64,000 bases of DNA from Tissierellia bacterium (GCA_012728295.1 JAAYFJ010000094.1:1-64000), one strand, 5' to 3'; counted from the stretch's first letter, positions 7,841-16,048 are shown. Translations and numbers: made by a program. Notes: generated from the letters alone by a model not told the origin.

Positions 7841-9835
7841 ATGAAAAACAAAAAGATAATTGTACTCATGTTGGCACTAATTATGGTAGTGGGAACTGCA
7901 TTACCTTCCATGGCGGCCATGAGCACAACTGAAAAAAGCAAGTGGTTAATTGACAAAGGATATGTTAAAGGTCGTTTAGACAACGGAAAAATAGATTATG
8001 CTTTTAACGAAAACATCGAACGTGACGAGATTACCAAAATGGTAGTTGTGGCAGCAGGCCAAGAGAAGAACGTGGCAAGTTACAAAAGCAAGACAACTAT
8101 TTTTAAGGACGTGGCACAAACTCACTGGGGAATTGGTGAAATCAATTTGGCAACTTCCCTAGGAATGGTAGTTGGCTATCCTGACGGAACGTTTAAGCCG
8201 GACAACAGTATAACTTTTGCAGAGCTTAGTGCAATGTTGGTAAGATTAGATTCAAGATGGAAAAACGTTAATGCTAGCAATATTAGTTGGCCTCAAGGTT
8301 ATATTAACTTGGCTCAGCAATATGGAATTCTAGCTGATATCAAAGCTCCTGCAGCCAATACCTATGCAACTCGTGGCTTAGCTTTTGAAATGATTTACAA
8401 CTATATTAACAAGGGAAACAATAGCGACATTTATACAGTTACTTTTGACTATAATGTTAAAAACATTCCTGGATATAGCGATAGAAACAACAACTATGAA
8501 AGAGATTATAGCTTAAGGTCTTACGATGTTAAGATTAAGAAAGACGAAGTATTGGGCAGAAACAACATGCCTGCAAATAAAACTGTAAGAGATAAGTCAT
8601 ATAACAATAACATTAGAGATTATAGCATTAAAGAGTGGAACACCAGTGCTGACGGCAGGGGATCCAGATTATATGACAACACAAAGATTAGTGGAAACCA
8701 AAAGTATTATGCAATTTGGAGTGCTGACAGCAGTAACAATAACAATAATGCAAGAGTGGATACCATTAGAATTTCAAGACCGGTTGGAACTAGTTTCTAT
8801 GACTTGAACCTTCCAAGAAGCGTTAGAGTAACTTATTACGATTCAGATTCAAGACGTGATAGAACTGGGGATTACAACGTAGAATGGTATAGCAACGATT
8901 ACAGTGCAAATTCTGATCGTGAGCAGACAATTCGTGGTGATGTGAAGGGGCTTCCTTCCAACTTAAGATATACTAACCCATTGGCAAAGGCAATTGTCAG
9001 CCGTAATGGTTCAGTAGCCAGAGATATTACAATTCAATTTAGCGATAGGGGTAGCACTTCAGGACAAGCTCCTCGCCGCATTGTAGCTAAGTCGGGAAGC
9101 TCTGTGAGCTTGCCTGGACAAGGAAGCTTGGCAAAAGACGGATATACTTTTAAAGGCTGGTCTGAAAGCTATAATGGAACAAATCCTGTAAGCTCATTTT
9201 ATAGAGTTCCAAGTTCAGATATTACTTTATATCCAATTTGGCAAAAAGATGCAGTAAGCCAGCGTGTTACTATTACATTTAATGCTAATGGTGGCAGCCC
9301 CGAACCGGAAGATCAAGTTCTAATTAAAGGTGAAAGAGCTTCTGACCCTGGAGAAATCACTAGAGAGGGCTATGAGTTCTTAGGTTGGTATAATGGTTCA
9401 AGAGTGTGGGATTTCAATAATACTGTAAATTCAAATATGGTATTGACTGCTAAATGGGAAAAGGATGAGGTTCCTGAAAATGTAGTGGTATCTTTCAACC
9501 CTGCAGGTGGAACTCCTGTAGCATCTCAAACTATTGCAGTGGGAGAGCTGGCTACTGAGCCTAGTGCTCCTACAAGAGAAGGTTTTACATTTAGCCATTG
9601 GGAAAGCAATGGAGCTGAATGGAATTTTAGCACACCAGTAGAAGGTAATATGACTTTAACAGCTATATGGGTGCTTGATGAAGTTGAAGATCCTGAAGTT
9701 CCAGAAGATTCAAGAATTGTAAAACCTGTTAAGCCTGTTAAACCAGTAGAAGATAAGCCTGTTACACCGGAACAACCTGTGGTTGAACCAGAAGCAACAG
9801 TTACACCAGAAGCAACAACGACAACAGAAGAGTAG
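7841..9835 (+). CDS. SLH-domain surface protein with InlB-type repeats and proline-rich tail
   Basis: 664 residues: signal peptide (1-25, ending 'PSMAA'), three SLH repeats (about 27-190), a middle region closely matching the paralogue at 4989 (shared 'YTVTFDYNV', 'IPGYS', 'MPANKTVRD', 'YSIKEWNT'), then three InlB/Flg_new type repeats ('GYTFKGWSE', 'GYEFLGWYN', 'GFTFSHWES') and a C-terminal tail rich in VKPVKPVE and PEAT units. Start ATG 7841 follows AAAGGGGAG. With the gene at 4989 it forms a tandem duplicated pair whose repeat regions have diverged more than the SLH anchors. The protein is expected on the cell surface; the proline-rich tail may extend or space the display domain. Confidence 0.9.
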   Translation: MKNKKIIVLMLALIMVVGTALPSMAAMSTTEKSKWLIDKGYVKGRLDNGKIDYAFNENIERDEITKMVVVAAGQEKNVASYKSKTTIFKDVAQTHWGIGEINLATSLGMVVGYPDGTFKPDNSITFAELSAMLVRLDSRWKNVNASNISWPQGYINLAQQYGILADIKAPAANTYATRGLAFEMIYNYINKGNNSDIYTVTFDYNVKNIPGYSDRNNNYERDYSLRSYDVKIKKDEVLGRNNMPANKTVRDKSYNNNIRDYSIKEWNTSADGRGSRLYDNTKISGNQKYYAIWSADSSNNNNNARVDTIRISRPVGTSFYDLNLPRSVRVTYYDSDSRRDRTGDYNVEWYSNDYSANSDREQTIRGDVKGLPSNLRYTNPLAKAIVSRNGSVARDITIQFSDRGSTSGQAPRRIVAKSGSSVSLPGQGSLAKDGYTFKGWSESYNGTNPVSSFYRVPSSDITLYPIWQKDAVSQRVTITFNANGGSPEPEDQVLIKGERASDPGEITREGYEFLGWYNGSRVWDFNNTVNSNMVLTAKWEKDEVPENVVVSFNPAGGTPVASQTIAVGELATEPSAPTREGFTFSHWESNGAEWNFSTPVEGNMTLTAIWVLDEVEDPEVPEDSRIVKPVKPVKPVEDKPVTPEQPVVEPEATVTPEATTTTEE

Positions 9836-9842
9836 AAATAGT

Positions 9843-9870
9843 AAAAGGTACGGAAATATCCGTACCTTTT
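9843..9870 (+). terminator. Rho-independent terminator
   Basis: AAAAGGTACGGA pairs with TCCGTACCTTTT around an AATA loop and runs into TTTTTT, seven bases after the SLH gene. Confidence 0.9.
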
Positions 9871-10059
9871 TTACGTGGAGGGTTGAGGGAAATCATGGTG
9901 AAACGTAAAATGATTTTGTCACCACTGCAATATATATAAAACTGTATCTAATCCCAAACATTATTTTATATGTCAATTCTATGTCGGTTTTGTTACATTT
10001 TGATTTTTACCGTTATTGTTTTATATTATGAGGTAAATATTGATTAAGTGAAACATTGA

Positions 10060-10719
10060 TTGGAGTTAGAAAGGGGAACGAATCCTGAATTGTTAATTGA
10101 TGTTCAGACTGGAGAAATAACTGCTGCAACTGAAATCAATGAGGCAAAAGTTATTGAATTCACTGCAAAGGTAAGCGACAGCAAGAATTTGTTTAAGACA
10201 GTTCCTGGGAAAATTGCTATTTCTGACGGAGCAGTTAAGGAACATGATATAGTAATTGCTAAATATATGAATGGTGATGTGAAAACCATGCCAGAAGGTA
10301 AAGCACCTGCTGAGAAAGAGGTCGTTATTGTTGCTAAGCCAGATGAGGGATATATCGTTGAGTCTATGGAAGTTATGACTAGAGACAACAATGATCCAAT
10401 AACTGTAGTTGGCAATACGTTTAAGATGCCTGATGAGGCAGTGGTAGTAAAAGTTAAATTTGTTGAAAAAGAAGTTCAGAAGCCACACAAGATTAGCTTT
10501 AGTGATTTGATTCTACATGGGTCTGCCGAGACAGTGCCTGCAAATTATGCAAATACTGGGGAAACGGTACAGATAATACTAAAAGCTGATGAAGGTTATG
10601 GAGTATTAGTATTAAAAGTTGTTGGAGAAACTTCTGGAGAGGAAATTAGCGTGAGCAACAGAGAGTTTACAATGCCTGATGAAAACGTAGTAATAACAGT
10701 TTCATTTTCAAAAAAATAG
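10060..10719 (+). CDS. Surface-protein fragment, probably 5'-truncated
   Basis: An open frame of up to 219 residues with a TTG start at 10060 and no clear ribosome site; AAGGGG at 10071 could serve TTG 10090 instead. It has no signal peptide or SLH domain. The start reads like the interior of an Ig-like domain ('TNPELLIDVQTGEITAA'). Two beta-rich repeats follow, each with 'DEGY' and ending in 'MPDEAVVVKVKF' or 'MPDENVVITVSF', like the repeat modules of large surface proteins. I think it is the surviving C-terminal end of a lost SLH protein or a spare cassette; expression is doubtful. A strong terminator follows it. Confidence 0.5.
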   Translation: MELERGTNPELLIDVQTGEITAATEINEAKVIEFTAKVSDSKNLFKTVPGKIAISDGAVKEHDIVIAKYMNGDVKTMPEGKAPAEKEVVIVAKPDEGYIVESMEVMTRDNNDPITVVGNTFKMPDEAVVVKVKFVEKEVQKPHKISFSDLILHGSAETVPANYANTGETVQIILKADEGYGVLVLKVVGETSGEEISVSNREFTMPDENVVITVSFSKK

Positions 10720-10733
10720 TTATTTCGTATAAT

Positions 10734-10776
10734 AAAAGAAGAGGCAAGTAGTAATATTTCTACTTGCCTCTTCTTT
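10734..10776 (+). terminator. Rho-independent terminator, probably bidirectional
   Basis: AAAGAAGAGGCAAGTAG pairs with CTACTTGCCTCTTCTTT around TAATATTT. It lies between the convergent fragment gene and the minus-strand yvrJ, so it may serve both. Confidence 0.85.
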
Positions 10777-10920
10777 CTATTTATAAGGGGTCAGTGCTTG
10801 AGCCAATTCTTTGATACTATCGGTTAGTGCTGTCAGCTTCGTTTCTACTCTTGTGAGCAAATACAAGGAGACCACAATCGGAAAGCCAAGGTTGGCTATA
10901 TACTGTATCCATTGTTCCAT
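10777..10920 (-). CDS. YvrJ family small membrane protein
   Basis: 47 residues, starting MEQWIQYIANLGFPIV and ending ALTPYK, preceded by AGGAGG. One hydrophobic segment (about residues 8-23, 'ANLGFPIVVSLYLLTR') is followed by an amphipathic helix (VETKLTALTDSIKELAQ). This is the YvrJ pattern, and the shape also matches BhlA/UviB-type holin-like peptides: one membrane span then a charged helix. It is last in a minus-strand set of sigma factor, amidase, DUF1659, DUF2922 and YvrJ. The biochemical role of YvrJ is unknown to me; a membrane-permeabilising or anchoring role is inference. Confidence 0.8.
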   Translation of the reverse strand: MEQWIQYIANLGFPIVVSLYLLTRVETKLTALTDSIKELAQALTPYK

Positions 10921-10928
10921 ATTTCCTC

Positions 10929-11141
10929 CTAGTACAATTCTGTGATTTCTGTCTTGACATAGCTTGCGTGTTTGATGGATGTTATGGCGGAACCACCGTA
11001 GCCTAAGGCGCCAGCATCGACAATTTTTGCTTCTGCAGCTTGAATTTGTTCGGCTGTCAAATCGGTTTTAGGATCTGATAGGATGATATTTCCAGTTTTT
11101 CCATCTGCGTTTAAAATATCCAGTTTTAACTTAATTTCCAT
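10929..11141 (-). CDS. DUF2922 family protein
   Basis: 70 residues (MEIKLKLDILNADGK...). A small alpha/beta protein with no signal peptide, matching the DUF2922 pattern: N-terminal strand, 'NIILSDPKTDLTAEQI', and a 'GYGGSAITSIKHASYV' ending. AAGGAGG precedes the start. DUF2922, DUF1659 and YvrJ genes often sit together in Firmicutes, as here (8 bases from yvrJ, 28 from the DUF1659 gene). Function unknown. Confidence 0.8.
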   Translation of the reverse strand: MEIKLKLDILNADGKTGNIILSDPKTDLTAEQIQAAEAKIVDAGALGYGGSAITSIKHASYVKTEITELY

Positions 11142-11169
11142 TTTTTACCTCCTTTCTTAATTGGTAGTC

Positions 11170-11382
11170 TTATCGAGATAGTGCAATTTGTTCGACTTTT
11201 ACAATATGCACAACTTCTTTGTCCAGCAATTCGCCAATAGCTTCGCCGGTGGATAGTATGCTTTCATCTGAAGCGTCTAGCAAAATTTGTGAGAACGATT
11301 TGTTCTTAATCCTCATTTTGCCATCTACGATACCATCGTTCATTCCTACTCTTAATACGATTTTTTCTTTTTCCGTGTTCAT
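11170..11382 (-). CDS. DUF1659 family protein
   Basis: 70 residues (MNTEKEKIVLRVGMNDG...). Matches the DUF1659 pattern: an 'LRVGMNDGIVDGKMRIKNKSF' strand block followed by 'ILSTGEAIGELLDKEV' and a terminal strand. GGAGG lies upstream. DUF1659 and DUF2922 proteins have similar size and topology and probably form a related pair. Its promoter region is where the palindromic repeat cluster has inserted, separating it from the amidase and sigma-factor genes. Confidence 0.78.
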   Translation of the reverse strand: MNTEKEKIVLRVGMNDGIVDGKMRIKNKSFSQILLDASDESILSTGEAIGELLDKEVVHIVKVEQIALSR

Positions 11383-11466
11383 TTTCTCACCTCCTTATTA
11401 TTAGTATGTGAAGATGGTGGGAAATTGACTATGGATTGTGGAATATATTTTTTTATAGAATTGATT

Positions 11467-11745
11467 TTGTAGGGAATGGTTTCATACCATCCCGAACCTA
11501 CGAAATATACAAAATGGTTTTGTAGGGAATGGTTTTATACCATTCCGAACCTATAAAAATATTATTATAAACATTTAAGGGGAACGGACGGGTACGAGAC
11601 CCGTCCCTACAGAAAAAATAATAAACATTAAAAGGAACGGACGGGTACAAGACCCGTCCCTACAGAAAAAATAATAAACATTTATGGGGAACGGACGGGT
11701 ACGAGACCCGTCCCTACAGCCATATTGATGAAACGGTTTTGCCCT
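11467..11745. repeat. Interspersed palindromic repeat cluster 3, with module B in tandem
   Basis: Two module A copies (GGAATGG...CCATTCCGAACC) are followed by three module B copies starting at 11581, 11634 and 11688, a 53-54 base period. All three B stems read GGACGGGT/ACCCGTCC, whereas clusters 1 and 2 mostly have GGAAGGGT/ACCCTTCC. A 'GTTTTGCCCTACA' remnant of the third module follows. The cluster sits inside the minus-strand sigma-factor cassette. Confidence 0.8.
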
Positions 11746-11772
11746 ACAACGTTACGAACGGAATATATATTA

Positions 11773-12252
11773 TTATATCTGCGCCCAATAATCCCACCAA
11801 TCGTGCCACTCATTACCTGAAAATATCCTTGGGCATATTTTTCTGCTGGCATTCCAATGGCGTACTACTCGGTGGCGTGAAAAATTGTATTTTTCCATTA
11901 AGTTTCTTATGAGCCATAGTCCATTTTCTTTGGTTTTTTCTATATTGCCGTCTGAATTAATGCATAGCTCAACCCCTATGGAATTTCGATTGGTAATGTG
12001 ATAGCGCCCTTTCCCATCTCCCACATGCCATGCAGAATGTCTTTCGTCTACGGTTTGTATTATGGAGTGATCATCGACAAAATAATGGGCAGATGCAGCT
12101 CTATAGCCACTGTTAAAGTATCTGTAGTGGGCATAGGCATCGGCTCCTTTCGAGGTATTTCCCGTATCGTGGATGACTATATAATATATGGGGGTTCCAT
12201 TTCTGGAGCTATAGTTCTGTTTAATAAATCTTTGTGTTATTTGTTGTGTCAT
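11773..12252 (-). CDS. N-acetylmuramoyl-L-alanine amidase (Amidase_2/PGRP fold)
   Basis: 159 residues, one domain. It cleaves the bond between muramic acid and L-alanine in peptidoglycan. Zinc ligands can be seen: His in 'IVIHDTGN' and His plus Cys near the end ('VVRHWNASRKICP'); 'SAHYFVDD' and 'WHVGDGKGRYHITNRNSIGVE' are the usual core motifs. It has no signal peptide and no wall-binding domain, like phage endolysins or phage-derived lysins, so it would need a holin-like partner or lysis to reach the wall. The gene starts 12 bases after the sigma-factor gene ends, so the two are probably co-transcribed. Confidence 0.88.
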   Translation of the reverse strand: MTQQITQRFIKQNYSSRNGTPIYYIVIHDTGNTSKGADAYAHYRYFNSGYRAASAHYFVDDHSIIQTVDERHSAWHVGDGKGRYHITNRNSIGVELCINSDGNIEKTKENGLWLIRNLMEKYNFSRHRVVRHWNASRKICPRIFSGNEWHDWWDYWAQI

Positions 12253-12264
12253 ATTTAATTCTCC

Positions 12265-12771
12265 TTACATAAGTGTTTGTCGCAGTTTTTCATGCGCTCT
12301 TTTTCTTGTGTTTACAACGGTTCTATAGTGAATATTTAGTTTTTTTGATACATCAACCATGGAGATGTCGTTAATATCCACAAGTGTTATTATCTGTCGT
12401 TGTCGTGGTGTAAGTTTTTTTAGGGCTTGCCATATTGGATGTGCTTCAATGAGTGCTTGTGATTCTACGTCGTCATCAGCTTGAAGCAAATCAAGAAAAG
12501 TGTTTTCATCATCACCTATAATTGAGTCTAAAGACAGATCTTGAGGAACTTTTCTACTTTTGTCCATTAGGTGAAATCTAAGCTTTGAAAAGTAATAGCC
12601 GTTAAAGGGTATGCCCTTATTAGAATCATAATCTCCTATTGCTTTACATAGTATTAAGGCAGCTTCTTGAACAGCGTCTTCAGGCTCTAAATGGTAGCCG
12701 TAGCGTTTTATCATGGCATGGATTCTAGGGAGATTTTCGTCCCATAGTTGATTGAATAATATTGTGTTCAT
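12265..12771 (-). CDS. Sigma-70 family RNA polymerase sigma factor
   Basis: 168 residues. Region 2 lies at about 30-75 ('EPEDAVQEAALILCKAIGDYD', 'FNGYYFSKLRFHLMD') and region 4 at about 110-165 ('LTPRQRQIITLVDI', helix-turn-helix 'SMVDVSKKLNIHYRTVVNTRKRAHEKL'). No region 1 or 3 is seen, so it is a short alternative sigma of the ECF-like or TcdR/UviA/YvrI type. The ribosome site is weak (GAGAAAG), hinting at low or controlled translation. It is first in the minus-strand cassette and probably directs transcription of the amidase and the DUF1659-DUF2922-YvrJ genes; that is inference. Upstream, AGAACA occurs twice with a 12-base period (12821, 12833). Confidence 0.85.
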   Translation of the reverse strand: MNTILFNQLWDENLPRIHAMIKRYGYHLEPEDAVQEAALILCKAIGDYDSNKGIPFNGYYFSKLRFHLMDKSRKVPQDLSLDSIIGDDENTFLDLLQADDDVESQALIEAHPIWQALKKLTPRQRQIITLVDINDISMVDVSKKLNIHYRTVVNTRKRAHEKLRQTLM

Positions 12772-12971
12772 AGCATTCTTTCTCGAAGCTTCTTGGTATT
12801 TCCCGGGATGTTTACAGCTTAGAACAGTGGGGAGAACACTTCAAAAGTAGAGGTGAGAAATGAACGTCTACGCAATAAAGTGTAACATATAGCACTATAA
12901 CGAAAAGATGTTTTCTTGTGTTCGCAGACGTGGTATCTTCATATCTTAGGAATATTTTTGATTTTTTGTAA

Positions 12972-12999
12972 TTGTTTTTAGGGTATATTATGGTATGAT
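12972..12999 (+). promoter_or_regulatory. Extended -10 promoter of the C39-like gene
   Basis: TTGTTT (12972-12977), 16 bases, then TGGTATGAT with TATGAT at 12994-12999. This places transcription start near 13006, so the upstream ATG at 12995 cannot be the start codon. Confidence 0.5.
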
Positions 13000-13048
13000 A
13001 TGGGTTACTAAAGAACTAAGCGACTTTGATTCATTAAGTGAGGTTGAT

Positions 13049-13861
13049 ATGAATAGATTCATTAGAAAAAACCGTTATTACATTATTATTTTGTTGATTT
13101 TGGTGGTGACTGGAGCAGGACTGCTACAGTTGATTACCAGCATTAGAAACTCTAATTCTGGTAATGGCTTTGGAAAAAACAATGAGCCTGTTGGTGGCAC
13201 AGAGTATGATAAAAAAATTGCTTATATGAAGGATAATCCTGATGAATATCCTAAGGAAGTTGTGGATTTTTCAATTAAATATCCTGAAGCAATAGATTAT
13301 TCTTATGATTATCCTAAGTATAAAAATACTTGTAAAATCACAGGAAAGACCAGAGAGGCGCATCGAAATGGATTTCCACTATATATTCAATGGGAAAAGG
13401 AATTTGGATATTGCTCGTATAATACCACTATGATCGGCACAGGGGGTTGTGGTGTAACTGCTTTTGCCATTTTGATGAGTGGACTTACTGGCGATTTTTC
13501 CAACGATCCTGCTAAGATAGCTGCTTTTTCGGAAAAAAATGGATATTGTACACCTGGTCATGGGACTAATATTAATATTATGACTGAGGGGGCTGCAAAA
13601 TACGGTTTTAAGTCGAAGGATATTCCAGTGGTGGAGAAGCTTATGAAAGATGAACTGGATGCTGGGAAGCCGTTGGTTATTAATGTTGGGCCTGGAGAAT
13701 TTACTTTTGGTGGTCATTATATGGTGGTAGATGGCTATGATGAGAAGGGCTTTATGTTATTGGATCCTAATAGCCCTAAAAAGACCGATGAGAGATGGCC
13801 TTTTGATTCTATTAAGGATCAGATAAAATTTGTTTGGAGTTATGAGAAGATAGCTGAGTAA
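13049..13861 (+). CDS. Membrane-anchored C39-like peptidase domain protein
   Basis: 270 residues. An N-terminal membrane anchor (about residues 10-32, 'YYIIILLILVVTGAGLL') and a linker are followed by a papain-like C39_2-type domain. The catalytic Cys is in 'GTGGCGVTAFAIL', the His in 'FGGHYMVVDGYD', and the Asp/Asn in 'FMLLDPNSP'. The domain should face outside and cleave a peptide or peptidoglycan cross-bridge; the substrate is unknown. GTGAGG at 13038 supports ATG 13049 over ATG 12995. There is no ABC exporter nearby, so it is not a bacteriocin-processing transporter. It stands alone, divergent from the sigma-factor cassette and upstream of the TPP leader. Confidence 0.75.
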   Translation: MNRFIRKNRYYIIILLILVVTGAGLLQLITSIRNSNSGNGFGKNNEPVGGTEYDKKIAYMKDNPDEYPKEVVDFSIKYPEAIDYSYDYPKYKNTCKITGKTREAHRNGFPLYIQWEKEFGYCSYNTTMIGTGGCGVTAFAILMSGLTGDFSNDPAKIAAFSEKNGYCTPGHGTNINIMTEGAAKYGFKSKDIPVVEKLMKDELDAGKPLVINVGPGEFTFGGHYMVVDGYDEKGFMLLDPNSPKKTDERWPFDSIKDQIKFVWSYEKIAE

Positions 13862-13902
13862 CTTCGTTGATACCATATGGTGTATATGATAATATGAAAA
13901 AA

Positions 13903-13991
13903 TACAGGGGAGTCGTTTAGTCGGCTGAGAGGGGGTGTATGCCCCGACCCTTTAACCTGATTTGGGTAATGCCAACGTAGGAAGTCAAATT
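13903..13991 (+). promoter_or_regulatory. TPP riboswitch (thi box)
   Basis: The conserved elements are present in order: GGGGAGTC, CTGAGAGGG, ACCCTTTAACCTGATTTGGGTAAT broken at the usual places, and GCCAACGTAGGAAGTC. It senses thiamine pyrophosphate and controls thiC-thiE-thiD. No promoter was confidently identified in the 40 bases before it. Confidence 0.96.
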
Positions 13992-14002
13992 GTTAGCTTA
14001 CG

Positions 14003-14037
14003 GACCATGCTCAATCGGCATGGTCTATTATTTTTTT
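14003..14037 (+). terminator. Riboswitch-controlled terminator
   Basis: GACCATGC (14003-14010) pairs with GCATGGTC (14018-14025), followed by a T-rich run. It is the expression platform: terminator formation when TPP is bound, before the thiC ribosome site at 14041. Confidence 0.9.
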
Positions 14038-14054
14038 GAAGAAAGGTGGATATT

Positions 14055-15353
14055 ATGACACAGCTAAGTCAAGCCAAAGCGGGGATTATCACTGATGCAA
14101 TGGTAGAGGTTGCAAAACAAGAAAATGTTACTCCAGAATATATTAGAGATGAGGTAGCTGCTGGTAGAGTAGTTATTCCTGCTAATATTAAACATACTTC
14201 ATTGGTACCAGCTGGGATTGGTGCTAAGTTAAAGACTAAGATAAATGTTAACTTGGGTACTTCTGGGGATTGTGAAGATATTTCAATGGAGATGAAAAAA
14301 GTACAAAAAGCCATTGAGATGGGCGCCGATGCTATTATGGATTTAAGTTCTGTTGGTGATACCATTGCTTTTAGAAGAGACTTAATTGAGATTTCTCCTG
14401 CAATGATTGGAACTGTACCAATTTATGATGCTGTAATTCACTATCGCAAGCCTTTAGGGGTGATAACAGCGAAAGAGTGGATGGATGTCGTTCGCCTTCA
14501 CGCTGAAGAAGGTGTGGATTTTATGACTATCCACTGTGGATTGAATAAAAATACTGCTGAAAAAATAAAAAATCGCCACCGCTTGACTAATATAGTTTCA
14601 AGAGGGGGCTCAATAATTTTTGCTTGGATGGAAATGACGGGCAATGAGAACCCGTTTTATGAAAACTTTGATGAGCTTTTGGATATTTGTTACGAATATG
14701 ATGTAACTTTGAGTTTGGGAGATGCTTGTCGTCCTGGTTCCATTGCTGATGCAACAGATGCAGTGCAAATTGAGGAGTTAATCAACCTAGGGGAATTGAC
14801 TTTGCGTGCGAGAGAAAAAGGCGTTCAAGTGATGATTGAGGGGCCGGGACATATGCCTTTAGATCAGATTGCTGCCAATATGAAAATTCAAGAGACACTA
14901 TGTCATGGAGCGCCGTTTTATGTATTAGGACCTTTGGTTACTGATATTGCACCGGGCTATGACCATATCACTTCAGCCATTGGTGGCGCTGTGGCTGCAG
15001 CTAGCGGAGCGGCATTTTTATGCTATGTTACTCCTGCTGAACACTTGCGTTTACCGGATGAAAAAGATATGGAGGAGGGGATTATTGCCTCTAAAATTGC
15101 AGCTCATGCTGCCGATATCGCTAAGAAGATTCCAGGTGCTGTGGATAGGGATCACGCCATGAGCAGTGCTAGGAAGAGATTGGATTGGGAAGAGATGTTT
15201 AGCTTGGCAATTGATCCTCACAAGCCAAGGAGATATCGTGAGGAGTCTGTGCCAGCTAAAGAGGATACTTGCACTATGTGCGGAAATTTCTGTGCTGTTA
15301 GAAACACTAATAGAATTTTAGATGGCGAGATAGTTTCTATCTTTGAAGAATAA
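14055..15353 (+). CDS. thiC: Phosphomethylpyrimidine synthase ThiC
   Basis: 432 residues, the usual size for short anaerobic ThiC. This radical-SAM enzyme converts aminoimidazole ribotide to hydroxymethylpyrimidine phosphate. Family hallmarks: '[11 protein letters not shown]', '[13 protein letters not shown]', 'HCGLNKNT', '[13 protein letters not shown]', '[19 protein letters not shown]' and the C-terminal cluster motif '[10 protein letters not shown]' (CX2CX4C). ATG 14055 follows GAAAGGTGG at 14041; the in-frame GTG at 14046 overlaps that site and is rejected. First gene of the riboswitch-controlled operon. Confidence 0.97.
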   Translation: MTQLSQAKAGIITDAMVEVAKQENVTPEYIRDEVAAGRVVIPANIKHTSLVPAGIGAKLKTKINVNLGTSGDCEDISMEMKKVQKAIEMGADAIMDLSSVGDTIAFRRDLIEISPAMIGTVPIYDAVIHYRKPLGVITAKEWMDVVRLHAEEGVDFMTIHCGLNKNTAEKIKNRHRLTNIVSRGGSIIFAWMEMTGNENPFYENFDELLDICYEYDVTLSLGDACRPGSIADATDAVQIEELINLGELTLRAREKGVQVMIEGPGHMPLDQIAANMKIQETLCHGAPFYVLGPLVTDIAPGYDHITSAIGGAVAAASGAAFLCYVTPAEHLRLPDEKDMEEGIIASKIAAHAADIAKKIPGAVDRDHAMSSARKRLDWEEMFSLAIDPHKPRRYREESVPAKEDTCTMCGNFCAVRNTNRILDGEIVSIFEE

Positions 15354-15404
15354 TTATTTGGAAATTTAAGTAAAATATTGCTAAAGGAATGGAGGGGACT
15401 TGAC

Positions 15405-16046
15405 ATGGATACAGTTGGCTCTGCTTTAAGATTCTATGCTATTACACCTGATGGAAAAGAGTTGGATGAGCTTCTGACAATGGTGGAGGGAGCTTTAAAG
15501 GGTGGCATAACCTTGTTACAGCTTAGGGAAAAGAATAGGGAGATGGCTGAGGAAATATTGAACGATGGTAGGTTACAAAGGCTTTGCAATTCTTACTCTG
15601 TTCCTTTGATAATTAATGATTTTTGGGATTTGGCAAAAGAATATGGCGCTGATGGGGTTCATATTGGACAGGAAGATGGAGATGCCAGTAGTATTAGGGG
15701 CAAGCTTGGTGATAAGATAATTTTGGGAATCACAGCTAATTCAGTTGAAAGGGCAATTAGGGCACAGGAGGCCGGTGCTGATTATATTGGTTGTGGAGCT
15801 GTTTTTCCAACTGGCACAAAGTCTGGAGCTGAGTTGATTTCTACTGGGGTATTAAAGGATATTTGCGAGAGTGTTAATATTCCTGCGGTTGCCATTGGTG
15901 GAATTGATGAGGAAAACATGCTGTCGTTAAAGGGCACGGGAATATCTGGGGTATCTTTGGTTTCTGCAGTATTTGGGACAGAGGATATCCATAATACTTG
16001 CTTGAAGTTGAATGATTTGACTTTGGAACTGTTAAGGAAGGTATAG
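15405..16046 (+). CDS. thiE: Thiamine-phosphate synthase ThiE
   Basis: 213 residues. It joins hydroxymethylpyrimidine pyrophosphate and thiazole phosphate to make thiamine phosphate. TIM-barrel motifs: 'FYAITPDG', 'ITLLQLREKN', 'LIINDFWDLA', 'ADGVHIGQED', 'GCGAVFPTGTKSGAE' and 'AVAIGGIDEENM'. GGAGGGG at 15391 sets ATG 15405 as start rather than TTG 15378. Second gene of the operon, 51 bases after thiC. No thiazole genes (thiG, thiM) are in the window, so thiazole must come from elsewhere or be salvaged. Confidence 0.95.
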   Translation: MDTVGSALRFYAITPDGKELDELLTMVEGALKGGITLLQLREKNREMAEEILNDGRLQRLCNSYSVPLIINDFWDLAKEYGADGVHIGQEDGDASSIRGKLGDKIILGITANSVERAIRAQEAGADYIGCGAVFPTGTKSGAELISTGVLKDICESVNIPAVAIGGIDEENMLSLKGTGISGVSLVSAVFGTEDIHNTCLKLNDLTLELLRKV

Positions 16047-16048
16047 GA

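Noticed and set aside
11467..11745. Regularly spaced palindromic repeats that look like a CRISPR array
   Set aside because: The parts between repeats are themselves repeated rather than unique spacers, the repeats carry hairpins of another family scattered elsewhere, and no cas gene is present.
12995..13048. ATG 12995 as start of the C39-like protein
   Set aside because: It lies inside the likely -10 element TATGAT; ATG 13049 has a ribosome site and gives a normal membrane anchor.
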